This document shows positions 54,937-63,467 of a stretch of 64,000 bases of DNA, piece after piece. The notes beneath the pieces were generated by a model. It saw nothing but the letters and a program-made list of their open reading frames with translations. It was not told where the DNA came from and did no database searches. Each line of letters begins with the position of its first letter. Position 1 is the stretch's first letter. Source of the DNA: Arundinibacter roseus (GTDB taxonomy: Bacteria > Bacteroidota > Bacteroidia > Cytophagales > Spirosomataceae); assembly GCF_004348825.1 (NCBI RefSeq), contig NZ_SMJU01000004.1, positions 326,759-390,758 on the forward strand, given 5' to 3'. A program made the translations under genes and the position numbers.

Positions 54937-57162
54937 ATGAAAAACACACCTTCACGAACCAAAGGAAGGCTGATTTTGGCGGCCTATCGCCTTCCCTTCA
55001 AAATCATTCAAAACGAGACCGGATACTCACTATTTCAAAATTCAGGCGGCCTGGTTTCTGCGGTTCTTTCGCTCGCTCAGGGTCAGGTTAACACGAGTTT
55101 TGATTTTGCCGACAAAATTCAATGGGTTGGTTATACAGACAACAATCCGGAAGAATTGGCTGGTGTCACGCTCGAAAACGAAAGCTTCAAAGCACACCCT
55201 GTTTTTATTCCACCTCAAATAAACGAGCCTTATTACGAAGGTTTCTGCAACGATTTAATATGGCCGTTGTTTCATTACTTTCCTTCGTTGGCCCATTTCG
55301 AAAATACAAATTTTGAAGCCTATCAGGAAGCCAATCTGTTATTTTTTGAAAAATTAAAAGAAATTATTCAACCAAACGATGTCATTTGGATCCACGACTA
55401 TCAGCTCATGCTTCTGCCGGATTTGATTCGGCAGCAGTTCCCAACTAACAAAATTGGTTTCTTTTTCCATATTCCATTTCCTTCATACGAAATCTTCCGC
55501 CTGTTGCCAACCACCTGGCGCGAGTCCATTATTGACGGAATTTTGGGTGCTGATGTGGTAGGTTTTCACACCAATGATTACGTAGAGTACTTCCTGAAAG
55601 CAGTCAGAATGGTGGTTGGTTACGGAAATAAATTACATTATGTCAATCTTAATAACCGGATCGTCAAGGTTGACTCCTTTCCAATTAGCATTGACTATCA
55701 AAAGTTTAACGATGCTTTCGATCTCCCCGAGGTAAAACACGAGCGAGAGCAGGTTCGGGCAACACTCAAAGAGAAAATTATATTTTCGGTCGATCGACTC
55801 GACTACTCCAAAGGGCTGCTGCATCGCCTCAAAGGTTATGAGCGCTTCCTGGAACGATTTCCAAACTGGCACGAAAAAGTTTCCTTCGTCATGGTGGTCG
55901 TCCCCTCACGAGATCAGATTGAACAGTACCAACAAATGAAATCGGAGATTGATCAGACCGTCGGACGAATCAATTCCAGTTTTGGAAAAATGCACTGGCA
56001 ACCGATTATTTATCAGTATCGCTCCATGCCATTTGAAGAACTCGTTGGCATGTATACTGCAAGTGACGTGGCCTTGATAACTCCCGTAAGAGACGGGATG
56101 AATCTGGTTTGTAAGGAGTATGTGGCAAGCCGGAAAGACGTGCAGGGTGTACTGATACTCAGCGAGATGGCCGGAGCAGCAGCGGAACTCGGTGAGGCCT
56201 TGATTATTAATCCAACGGATGCAGAAGAGATTGGCAGTGCTGTGGTCCGCGCACTGGAAATGGAAACAGACGAACAACGTAAACGCATGGAAGCCATGCA
56301 AATGCGATTACGGGAATATGATGTTTTTGCATGGACAAACGACTTTTTTACCCAAATGCTTATGATCGAACAGGAACACAAAAAACTAAGTCATGCGTAT
56401 CTTAAAACAAAAGACATGCAGGCAATTGGCCGAGCTTATCAGGCGGCGGCTAATCCTATTTTCTTCTTTGACTACGATGGTACCCTCGTCCCGATTGTGC
56501 GCGATCCGTCCGAAGCATTGGTGACGCAGGAAGTTAAACAAATAATCGCCCAACTAGCCGAAGAAGCCACGGTGGTAGTCATCAGTGGCCGGGATAGAGC
56601 GTTTTTGAGTAGTGTTCTTGGCGACTTGCCGGTACATTTAGTAGCTGAGCACGGCGCACTTATCAAGAAAAAAACGGATACTGACTGGGTCTTAAATCCT
56701 GATTATGTAGAAGATTGGAAAGATAGCATTCGTTCGATTTTAGATTTATTTGTCAAAAGATGTCCGGGAGCTTTTGTAGAAGAGAAGGAAACGTCATTGG
56801 CCTGGCATTACCGCACGGCCGAAGACCAGGAATATGCCCTCAGAAGAGCGCAGGAGCTGGCCTGGCAACTAAAAAGCTTTATTCAGCCGGAGCTGAACCT
56901 GCAAATTATTGAAGGTAATATGGTGATTGAGGTTAAAAAAACAGCATTTAATAAAGGCACTTCGGCACGTTCATTTCTTGATCTTGGCGACTACGATTTT
57001 ATTTTGGCAATGGGTGACGACACTACGGACGAGGATATGTTTGCCGCTTTACCAAAATCCGCCTATACCATTAAAGTGGGTGATGCTTTGTCCGTCGCCA
57101 AAAATCATGTAAAAAATCAGCAGGCAGTTTTTGAATTACTTACTATTTTTAAAGCGAACTAG
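54937..57162 (+). CDS. Fused trehalose-6-phosphate synthase/phosphatase
   Basis: This bifunctional cytoplasmic protein of 741 residues makes trehalose in two steps. The GT20 synthase half (about 10-485) condenses UDP-glucose with glucose 6-phosphate; it has GGLVSAV near residue 37, WIHDYQLMLLP near 150 and RLDYSKGL near 284. The HAD phosphatase half (about 500-740) removes the phosphate, with the nucleophile in FFDYDGTLVP (about 511) and the metal motif GDDTTDEDMF. This OtsA-OtsB fusion order is common in Bacteroidota. Trehalose is an osmoprotectant. It sits directly after the maltose locus, whose pathway supplies glucose 6-phosphate, and is followed after nine bases by the DUF1460 gene. Confidence 0.95.
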   Translation: MKNTPSRTKGRLILAAYRLPFKIIQNETGYSLFQNSGGLVSAVLSLAQGQVNTSFDFADKIQWVGYTDNNPEELAGVTLENESFKAHPVFIPPQINEPYYEGFCNDLIWPLFHYFPSLAHFENTNFEAYQEANLLFFEKLKEIIQPNDVIWIHDYQLMLLPDLIRQQFPTNKIGFFFHIPFPSYEIFRLLPTTWRESIIDGILGADVVGFHTNDYVEYFLKAVRMVVGYGNKLHYVNLNNRIVKVDSFPISIDYQKFNDAFDLPEVKHEREQVRATLKEKIIFSVDRLDYSKGLLHRLKGYERFLERFPNWHEKVSFVMVVVPSRDQIEQYQQMKSEIDQTVGRINSSFGKMHWQPIIYQYRSMPFEELVGMYTASDVALITPVRDGMNLVCKEYVASRKDVQGVLILSEMAGAAAELGEALIINPTDAEEIGSAVVRALEMETDEQRKRMEAMQMRLREYDVFAWTNDFFTQMLMIEQEHKKLSHAYLKTKDMQAIGRAYQAAANPIFFFDYDGTLVPIVRDPSEALVTQEVKQIIAQLAEEATVVVISGRDRAFLSSVLGDLPVHLVAEHGALIKKKTDTDWVLNPDYVEDWKDSIRSILDLFVKRCPGAFVEEKETSLAWHYRTAEDQEYALRRAQELAWQLKSFIQPELNLQIIEGNMVIEVKKTAFNKGTSARSFLDLGDYDFILAMGDDTTDEDMFAALPKSAYTIKVGDALSVAKNHVKNQQAVFELLTIFKAN

Positions 57163-57171
57163 CTTAAAAAT

Positions 57172-58011
57172 ATGAAACTACTGATTTTTGCAGGAGGCCT
57201 CCTGGGCTTGTTGCTCGCTCAACAATCGTTGGCGCAGGTTACACAGGAAGAAAGTTATTCAAAAAAAATTCAACAAGTCAGTTCGGGGAATTTACCTGAA
57301 CTGACTTTTCAGATGGCCAAAACCTTTTTGGGTACACCTTACGTAGCCCAAACGCTCGAAGGAAACGAAAAGGAGCAACTTATTTGCCGTTTTGATGGCC
57401 TTGACTGCACAACGTTGGTTGAAGTTTCGCTTGCACTTGCTATTTCAAAACAGAATTCGCTGAACTATTCCCAATTTCTTACTCAACTTGAACGAGTGCG
57501 CTACAAGGATGGAAGGATCAATGGATACGGTTCCAGACTTCATTACTTCACTTCCTGGATGCTCGAACATCAATCCAAAGGCTTGGTTCGGGATGTAACG
57601 AAGGAACTTGGCGGGGTACCTTTTACCAAAACAATTAACTTCATGTCTACCCATGCAGATTTGTATAAAGGAATTTCTTCAACAGAACTTTTACAGGAAA
57701 TTAGTAAGAATGAGCAGGAAGTTAACCAATCTGACCTATACTTTATCCCAAAATCAGCGGTTCGTTCCGTAGAATCTATCCTACAAACCGGTGATATTAT
57801 TGGAATTACGTCCACCGTGGCTGGCCTTGATTGTAACCACCAGGGTGTTATTCAAATACGTAATGGACGTGCCTACCTTTTACACGCTTCAACTACCGCG
57901 CAGGCAGTGATCGCAAGCAAAGAACCTCTGACAGACTATTTACAATCCGTGAAGCGGCACAGTGGAATCATTGTTGTCAGACCGGTTATGCAAGCTACAA
58001 CTTTGAAATAA
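57172..58011 (+). CDS. DUF1460 secreted amidase-like protein
   Basis: This 279-residue protein has a signal peptide (ending near SLAQ, about residue 21) and belongs to DUF1460, an NlpC/P60-like family thought to cut peptidoglycan or amide bonds. The likely catalytic Cys is in FDGLDCTTLVE (about residue 78) and the His in LDCNHQGV or LLHAS near the C-terminus. It begins nine bases after the trehalose gene and is two bases before the MscS gene, so all three are one operon. Its natural substrate is unknown; cell-wall remodelling under osmotic change is a reasonable inference. Confidence 0.87.
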   Translation: MKLLIFAGGLLGLLLAQQSLAQVTQEESYSKKIQQVSSGNLPELTFQMAKTFLGTPYVAQTLEGNEKEQLICRFDGLDCTTLVEVSLALAISKQNSLNYSQFLTQLERVRYKDGRINGYGSRLHYFTSWMLEHQSKGLVRDVTKELGGVPFTKTINFMSTHADLYKGISSTELLQEISKNEQEVNQSDLYFIPKSAVRSVESILQTGDIIGITSTVAGLDCNHQGVIQIRNGRAYLLHASTTAQAVIASKEPLTDYLQSVKRHSGIIVVRPVMQATTLK

Positions 58012-58013
58012 TC

Positions 58014-59084
58014 ATGGAATTCAGCTACTGGTACATCTTGGTTTTGGCTGTTGTATTGGGCATTTTCACTGCCTGGTCTCTGATCCGGATCATACATTTT
58101 TTATCAAAAAAACCTGATCGAACCTTTCTGAAAACGGTCAATCAAAACATTACCAACGTCATCTATTTCTTCTTTCCTGTTCTTTTTCTGACGATTAGCT
58201 CCACAAACCCTTTATCGCATGAGCTCAAAATGCCCTTATTTTTTCCGTTGAGCAAATTGGCCCTGCTTACCGTAAGCACCTGGCTCGTCATTCGGATTGT
58301 GGTAATATTCGAGAAATTTGTACTGGCTCAGCTTGATCTGAATAAGGCAAATAACAACGAGGAAAGGAAGCTTTTCACGAAAGTCAAGTTCATCAAACGG
58401 ATCATCATCATTTGCATTTTTATCATCTCCTTTTCGCTGCTTTTGCTCAGTTTTGAGAAAGGAAGAGAATTTGGGCTGGGTTTGCTCACATCGGCAGGGA
58501 TTGTCAGTGTAATTGTCGGTTTTGCCGCTCAGAAAACAATTGGGAATTTGTTGGCTGGTATTCAGATTGCTTTTACACAACCGTTGAAAATTGAAGATGT
58601 AGTGATAGTTGAAGGAGAATGGGGACGAATTGAAGAAATTAATCTTACCTACATTGTAGTAAAAACCTGGGACTTCCGACGCCTGGTTTTGCCAATTACA
58701 TACTTTATTGAAAAACCTTTCCAAAACTGGACACGGAACGATTCGAGCCTCATTGGTTCGGCTTTCTTTTACCTTGATTTTCATGCACCGATCGAGAAAA
58801 TACGCACCAACTTTCTCGAACTTTTGAAAAATAATCCTTTGTGGGATGGGAATGTGGCTGCATTTCAGGTAACTGATACAAAAGATCAGTATATGGTAGT
58901 TCGGGCAATTATGTCGGCTCGGAATGCCGGTGATGCCTTTGATCTTCGCTGTGAAGTACGTGAACAAATTATACGCTTACTTACAACCGAATTTCCAGAG
59001 GCCTTGCCCCGCGTGCCACTTGCTTTTCCTCAGGGCGACACGCCCGGCGCGGGTACATTTCTTTCTTCAAAGAATGTTGATTAA
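58014..59084 (+). CDS. MscS-family mechanosensitive channel
   Basis: This 356-residue inner-membrane channel opens under membrane tension to release solutes on hypo-osmotic shock. There are about four hydrophobic segments, then the pore helix GLLTSAGIVSVIVGFAAQK and the MscS signature region (GNLLAGIQIAFTQPLKIEDVV). A beta domain (VEGEWGRIEEINLTYIVV) and a cytoplasmic C-terminal domain follow. It starts two bases after the DUF1460 stop. With trehalose synthesis upstream, the operon covers both gain and loss of osmolytes. A perfect palindromic terminator follows. Confidence 0.92.
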   Translation: MEFSYWYILVLAVVLGIFTAWSLIRIIHFLSKKPDRTFLKTVNQNITNVIYFFFPVLFLTISSTNPLSHELKMPLFFPLSKLALLTVSTWLVIRIVVIFEKFVLAQLDLNKANNNEERKLFTKVKFIKRIIIICIFIISFSLLLLSFEKGREFGLGLLTSAGIVSVIVGFAAQKTIGNLLAGIQIAFTQPLKIEDVVIVEGEWGRIEEINLTYIVVKTWDFRRLVLPITYFIEKPFQNWTRNDSSLIGSAFFYLDFHAPIEKIRTNFLELLKNNPLWDGNVAAFQVTDTKDQYMVVRAIMSARNAGDAFDLRCEVREQIIRLLTTEFPEALPRVPLAFPQGDTPGAGTFLSSKNVD

Positions 59085-59131
59085 CAGGTAATTTTTTATA
59101 GAACCTCACATTTTCTAAAAAATATATACAC

Positions 59132-59163
59132 AAAAAAGCCATTCGAAATTTCGAATGGCTTTC
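59132..59163 (+). terminator. Palindromic terminator after the MscS gene
   Basis: Bases 59135-59162 form a perfect 28-bp inverted repeat (AAAGCCATTCGAAA / TTTCGAATGGCTTT) with no spacer. It ends in TTT, so termination is probable, though the T-run is short. Confidence 0.75.
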
Positions 59164-59228
59164 CGACATATATCCACACCATTAAAAGCACAACCCTAGC
59201 AGGTTGAACTTTATCTTAAATGCAATTT

Positions 59229-59251
59229 ACTTATATTTTTCCAATATAAGT
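59229..59251. other. AT-rich inverted repeat downstream of the DinB-like gene
   Basis: ACTTATATT and AATATAAGT form a perfect 9-bp stem around a 5-base loop. It lies past the stop of the minus-strand DinB-like gene and might be a weak terminator, but there is no GC in most of the stem. Confidence 0.3.
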
Positions 59252-59270
59252 TATAATATTGTTATTACTT

Positions 59271-59831
59271 TTAATCAAAGTCATTGTAATTTTCCCCAAA
59301 AGTACTACTATCCTTGTAATCTTCCAAGTCTTCCTCTTCAAAAGCCTTCAAAGTTAATCCTTTTTTTATTAATGAGATTTGGCCGGCATGATACATATCG
59401 TGATTGACCAACCCATGTAAAAGCGTATAAAAAGTATAATCCCGACCGGGAACTATGTCTTCCAGAAAAGCGTCACTCGTTTTTTTCTCTAATTCGCTGA
59501 TTAACTCTTCCTGCGACAAACTTAATTCCATTTGGAGAGTTTCCCACTCAAAATCATCAAAAAATGTAAATTTCTTCCAATTCTTTTCTTTTGTGTTAAC
59601 GTCAAAAGCGGCATCTCCCTGCAATTTCCTGACCGCAAATATTCGCCACGTGGTAATATGAAACACAAGTTCGGCAATTGTATGCGTATTTGGGACAATC
59701 CTTTTATCGGCTTTTTTTGGGGTAACATCTCTTAAAACTTCCACGAGACTTGGTCCATGCCATGCTTGCTCGCTTTCATAGGTATCGTTTAAAAGATCTA
59801 TTATACGTAAGATTTCCTCCTTTGTTTCCAT
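59271..59831 (-). CDS. DinB-superfamily protein
   Basis: This 186-residue cytoplasmic protein is a four-helix DinB/YfiT-like bundle. The metal-site His residues lie in VFHITTWR (about 58) and NHDMYHAGQISLI (about 142-151). Members act as thiol-dependent transferases (bacillithiol-type) or are of unknown role. An acidic tail (FEEEDLEDYKDSS) closes it. The gene stands alone; the start ATG is supported by the promoter-like pair upstream. Confidence 0.85.
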   Translation of the reverse strand: METKEEILRIIDLLNDTYESEQAWHGPSLVEVLRDVTPKKADKRIVPNTHTIAELVFHITTWRIFAVRKLQGDAAFDVNTKEKNWKKFTFFDDFEWETLQMELSLSQEELISELEKKTSDAFLEDIVPGRDYTFYTLLHGLVNHDMYHAGQISLIKKGLTLKAFEEEDLEDYKDSSTFGENYNDFD

Positions 59832-59850
59832 TCCATCTGTTGTTCAGCTG

Positions 59851-59882
59851 CAAATATGTTGATTTTAGAAAAATCAAACCAA
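59851..59882 (-). promoter_or_regulatory. Possible promoter of the DinB-like gene
   Basis: On the minus strand CATATTTG (complement of 59851-59858) matches TAnnTTTG at seven of eight positions, with TTG (59880-59882) 21 bases upstream. This is the same spacing as the hppA promoter. The ATG is 20 bases downstream. Confidence 0.4.
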
Positions 59883-60094
59883 TAGATTGCTCTTTTTTAT
59901 TTCAAATAAATTTTCAAATCCAATCAATTGTCCAAATATAGCTCTTAGGATACAAATACAAGAGATACCACTATTTACATATTTTTTGAGTATCAGGTAT
60001 TTGGAAAAAGATTATAGGTCAAAATATGGTTGTTGCTGCATGAATCCACTTTTTTGGCTAAATTTCCTTTTTGATCAACCTAAACAACGAACTA

Positions 60095-63000
60095 ATGCGC
60101 ACAAGGTTTTTTGCCGGAAGCAGGATAACACTCCTGACCCTTCTGGTATTTCTGTCGTTTTCCGGATCCAATCCGACTTTTGCACAAAAAAGAACCGGGA
60201 AACAAGTGGCCGCAACTCCAACGGCTTCAAAAGGTTATAATCCAGAATTTTTCAAAGGCCTTCGCTGGCGTAACATCGGGCCTTTTCGCGGAGGACGTTC
60301 CCTGGCAGTAAGCGGCGTGGTAGGCCAAAGCAATGTGTACTATTTTGGTGCCGTCGGTGGTGGAATATGGAAAACCGTGGACGGTGGCAACAATTGGTTT
60401 CCAGTCTCTGACTCGACTTTCAAGGCAAGTTCTATCGGAGCAATTGCTGTGGCTCCTTCCAACCCAAATGTACTCTATGCTGGAACCGGCGAAACGGACA
60501 TTCGGGGAAATATTTCTTACGGAGACGGCATGTACAAATCGGATGATGCAGGAAAAAGCTGGAAGCATATTGGCCTGAAAGCGGCCAATGCCATTGCAAC
60601 GATTCAGGTAAATCCTACAAACCCGGACATTGTTTTTGTGGCCGCAATGGGCAATATTTTTGGTCCAAATCCTGAACGAGGCGTGTTCAGATCCAAAGAC
60701 GGCGGAGCTACCTGGAAGCATGTTCTGGCAAAAAATGACAGCACGGGCGCCGTTGATTTGGTCATTGATCCTTCCAATGCCAATGTTCTTTACGCTTCCC
60801 TTTGGCAGGCGTATCGCAACCACCACTCCATGAGTAGTGGCGGTCCCGGCAGCGGACTGTACAAATCTACTGACGGTGGTGAAACATGGAAAGACTTGTC
60901 CAAAAATCCGGGTTTGCCCAAAGGGCTGCTGGGAAAAATCGGCATTACGGTATCGCCGGTAAATGCCAATCGTCTCTATGCCATGATCGAAAATAAGGAA
61001 AATGGCGGTTTGTACACATCGTACAATGGTGGTGATACCTGGCAACTTGTAAATGCCAGTGCTGATTTGAAACAACGTCCCTGGTATTATATGAAACTTG
61101 CCGCGGATCCTAAAAATGAAAATGGACTTATTGTGCTGAATGTCGATGCCTGGAAATCTTTTGATGGTGGAAAATCTTTCTCGGGAATTGACGTACATCA
61201 TGGCGATACGCACGACATTTGGATTAACCCCGACAATCCGGACAACTTTATTATTGGCGACGACGGCGGCGGAGAGGTTACTTTTAATGGCGGTGGTACA
61301 TTTACCGAACTGGACATTCCAACGGCTCAGTTTTATCACGTACATACCGACAACGAGTTTCCCTATAATGTCTATGGTGCACAACAGGACAACAGCACCG
61401 TGCGCATTGCGAGCCGCACCACGGGTTATTCCATTACGACTAGTGATTGGTGGCCCGTTGCCGGTGGCGAATCGGGCTATGTGGTGGAAGACCCACTCAA
61501 TCCTGATGTGACAATCGGTGGCAGCTACGATGGTTTTTTGAGTATGATGAATAAAAAAACGGGAGAACGTAAGCTCATTAACGTTTATCCTGAATTTTAT
61601 ATGGGACATGGTTCTGATACACGTGAATATCGTTTTCAGTGGACATACCCCATCCTATTTTCTCCACATGATCCAAAAACGCTATACGTAACTTCACAAT
61701 ACGTGCACAAATCAACAGATTATGGACATAGCTGGGAAGCCATTAGCCCTGATCTGACCCGGCACGATCCGGCAACGATGGGAGCAAGTGGAGGGCCAAT
61801 CAGCAAGGATAATACGGGTGTAGAAACCTACGCCACCATTTTTGCAATGGTAGAATCTACCCACGAAAAAGGGGTTTTCTATACCGGATCTGACGACGGA
61901 TTGTTGCACATAAGCAAGGACAATGGAAAATCCTGGCAGAATATCACCCCCGCCACCTCCCTGCTGCCTGATTTCTCCATGATCAGCATCATTGAAGTTT
62001 CCCCGCACGATCCTGCTACGGTTTATGTAGCTGCTACCCGCTATAAACTCAACGATTTTAAGCCGTACCTTCTAAAATCGACAGATTATGGAAAAACATG
62101 GAAAATGATAACCAATGGAATTCCGACTGATCAGTTTACCCGAGTAATTCGGGAAGATCCCACGCGTAAGAATTTGTTGTTTGCGGGAACTGAACAAGGC
62201 ATTTGGGCATCGTTTGATGGTGGCGATTCATGGCAATCGCTTCAACTGAATCTTCCTATATCCCCGATTCATGATTTGGTAATTCAAAAACGTGAGCATG
62301 ATTTGGTAGTAGCTACCCACGGTCGCTCGTTCTGGATTTTGGACGACCTGACTCCACTGTATGAACTTTCGGATCAATTGGCTCAGAAAACTACGCATTT
62401 GTTTAAGCCCAATCACTCGTACCGAATGAACGGTGGCAGCCGCATTTCGGCCATTCCAACGGAAGGAGAAAATGCCGCAAATGGTGTAGTGATCCGATAT
62501 TTCATGAAAGAAGCACCAAAAGAAGAGCTCAAAATGCACTTCCTTACTATGTCCGGCGATTCCATAATTTCGTATTCAAGCAAGAAAAATAAGAAAGGTG
62601 AACCGCTGAAAATACCGAAGGATTTTTATACGGACGATACTCAGAATCGACCCGGTTCGCTACCTGTTCAAAGTGGAACAAATACCTTTGTCTGGGACAT
62701 GCGCTATCCGGATGCAACGCAGGTTGAAGGAACCAACGTGATGTGGTCGGGATCGGTAGTTGGCCCAAAGGCAGTTCCGGGTACGTATCAGGTTCACTTG
62801 TATGCGGGCAAAGAACTAATTGGTAAGCAGGAATTTACAATCCTGAAAGACCCACGCATACAAACCACCGACGCTGAGTTTAAGGAGCAGTTTGACCTAC
62901 TGATGAAGATCAATGAAAAATTATCTGAAACGCATAAAAACATCAATAAGCTTCGTAGCATTCGCAAACAAATGAATGATTTTATGCAGACCGTGAAAGA

Positions 63001-63331
63001 TTCATCGACTAGTACAAAACTGAAAGAATTGTCGAAACCTGTGCTGGAAGAATTTGAGAAAATAGAAAATGCACTCATGCAGCCAAAATCCAAGGCAATG
63101 CAGGACGCACTGAATTTCCCGATTCAACTCAATGATAAACTGGCAGGCGTAAAAACCGTGGTAATGTCCGGCGATTACAAACCGACCAAGTCATCTTATG
63201 CGGCCTTTGAAAGTATCTCAAATCGTATTGACACGCACCTGAACCGATTGTCAGAGCTGATTGAAAAAGATGTTCCTGCGTTTAATCAGGCAGCTAAATC
63301 TTCCGAAATGAAAGCCATCATCATCAATTGA
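60095..63331 (+). CDS. Secreted sortilin-like BNR/propeller protein
   Basis: This 1,078-residue exported protein has a signal peptide (ending near TFAQ, about residue 31). Most of it forms one or two beta-propellers, with about ten BNR-type motifs of the kind KTVDGGNNW, KSDDAGKSW, RSKDGGATW and KSTDYGHSW. The N-terminal LRWRNIGPFRGGRS is the hallmark of this Bacteroidota family, often annotated as a VPS10/sortilin-like or glycosyl-hydrolase protein. A C-terminal helical domain (about 925-1070) may bind a partner. Enzyme activity is unproven. The ATG at 60095 is preferred to a TTG eight codons upstream because it begins the signal peptide cleanly. Confidence 0.88.
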   Translation: MRTRFFAGSRITLLTLLVFLSFSGSNPTFAQKRTGKQVAATPTASKGYNPEFFKGLRWRNIGPFRGGRSLAVSGVVGQSNVYYFGAVGGGIWKTVDGGNNWFPVSDSTFKASSIGAIAVAPSNPNVLYAGTGETDIRGNISYGDGMYKSDDAGKSWKHIGLKAANAIATIQVNPTNPDIVFVAAMGNIFGPNPERGVFRSKDGGATWKHVLAKNDSTGAVDLVIDPSNANVLYASLWQAYRNHHSMSSGGPGSGLYKSTDGGETWKDLSKNPGLPKGLLGKIGITVSPVNANRLYAMIENKENGGLYTSYNGGDTWQLVNASADLKQRPWYYMKLAADPKNENGLIVLNVDAWKSFDGGKSFSGIDVHHGDTHDIWINPDNPDNFIIGDDGGGEVTFNGGGTFTELDIPTAQFYHVHTDNEFPYNVYGAQQDNSTVRIASRTTGYSITTSDWWPVAGGESGYVVEDPLNPDVTIGGSYDGFLSMMNKKTGERKLINVYPEFYMGHGSDTREYRFQWTYPILFSPHDPKTLYVTSQYVHKSTDYGHSWEAISPDLTRHDPATMGASGGPISKDNTGVETYATIFAMVESTHEKGVFYTGSDDGLLHISKDNGKSWQNITPATSLLPDFSMISIIEVSPHDPATVYVAATRYKLNDFKPYLLKSTDYGKTWKMITNGIPTDQFTRVIREDPTRKNLLFAGTEQGIWASFDGGDSWQSLQLNLPISPIHDLVIQKREHDLVVATHGRSFWILDDLTPLYELSDQLAQKTTHLFKPNHSYRMNGGSRISAIPTEGENAANGVVIRYFMKEAPKEELKMHFLTMSGDSIISYSSKKNKKGEPLKIPKDFYTDDTQNRPGSLPVQSGTNTFVWDMRYPDATQVEGTNVMWSGSVVGPKAVPGTYQVHLYAGKELIGKQEFTILKDPRIQTTDAEFKEQFDLLMKINEKLSETHKNINKLRSIRKQMNDFMQTVKDSSTSTKLKELSKPVLEEFEKIENALMQPKSKAMQDALNFPIQLNDKLAGVKTVVMSGDYKPTKSSYAAFESISNRIDTHLNRLSELIEKDVPAFNQAAKSSEMKAIIIN

Positions 63332-63356
63332 TCCTTTAATTTTGAAGGCAAATAAG

Positions 63357-63402
63357 AGCTCTCAGGATTGGATTCAGGTCCAAAACTGAGAGCTTCTTTT
63401 TT
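63357..63402 (+). terminator. Terminator after the sortilin-like gene
   Basis: A 9-bp stem (AGCTCTCAG / CTGAGAGCT) with a 20-base loop is followed by TCTTTTTT. Confidence 0.85.
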
Positions 63403-63410
63403 GGTGAATT

Positions 63411-63440
63411 TTGAACCATTGGCCGCTTATACTATCTTTA
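63411..63440 (+). promoter_or_regulatory. Promoter of the DUF6580 gene (TTG-N19-TATCTTTA)
   Basis: TTTG ending at 63413 is followed after exactly 19 bases by TATCTTTA (63433-63440), seven of eight matches to the -7 consensus. The start codon is 27 bases further on. This is the best-spaced promoter in the window. Confidence 0.6.
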
Positions 63441-63467
63441 CGGAGTTAAAGGAAAAACCAAAAACCA

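Noticed and set aside
60227-61609. A 460-codon open frame on the minus strand inside the sortilin-like gene
   Set aside because: It is exactly antisense to a well-supported coding region, its translation has no recognisable domain and is rich in Ile/Arg/His as expected from a codon-bias shadow, and it has no promoter.
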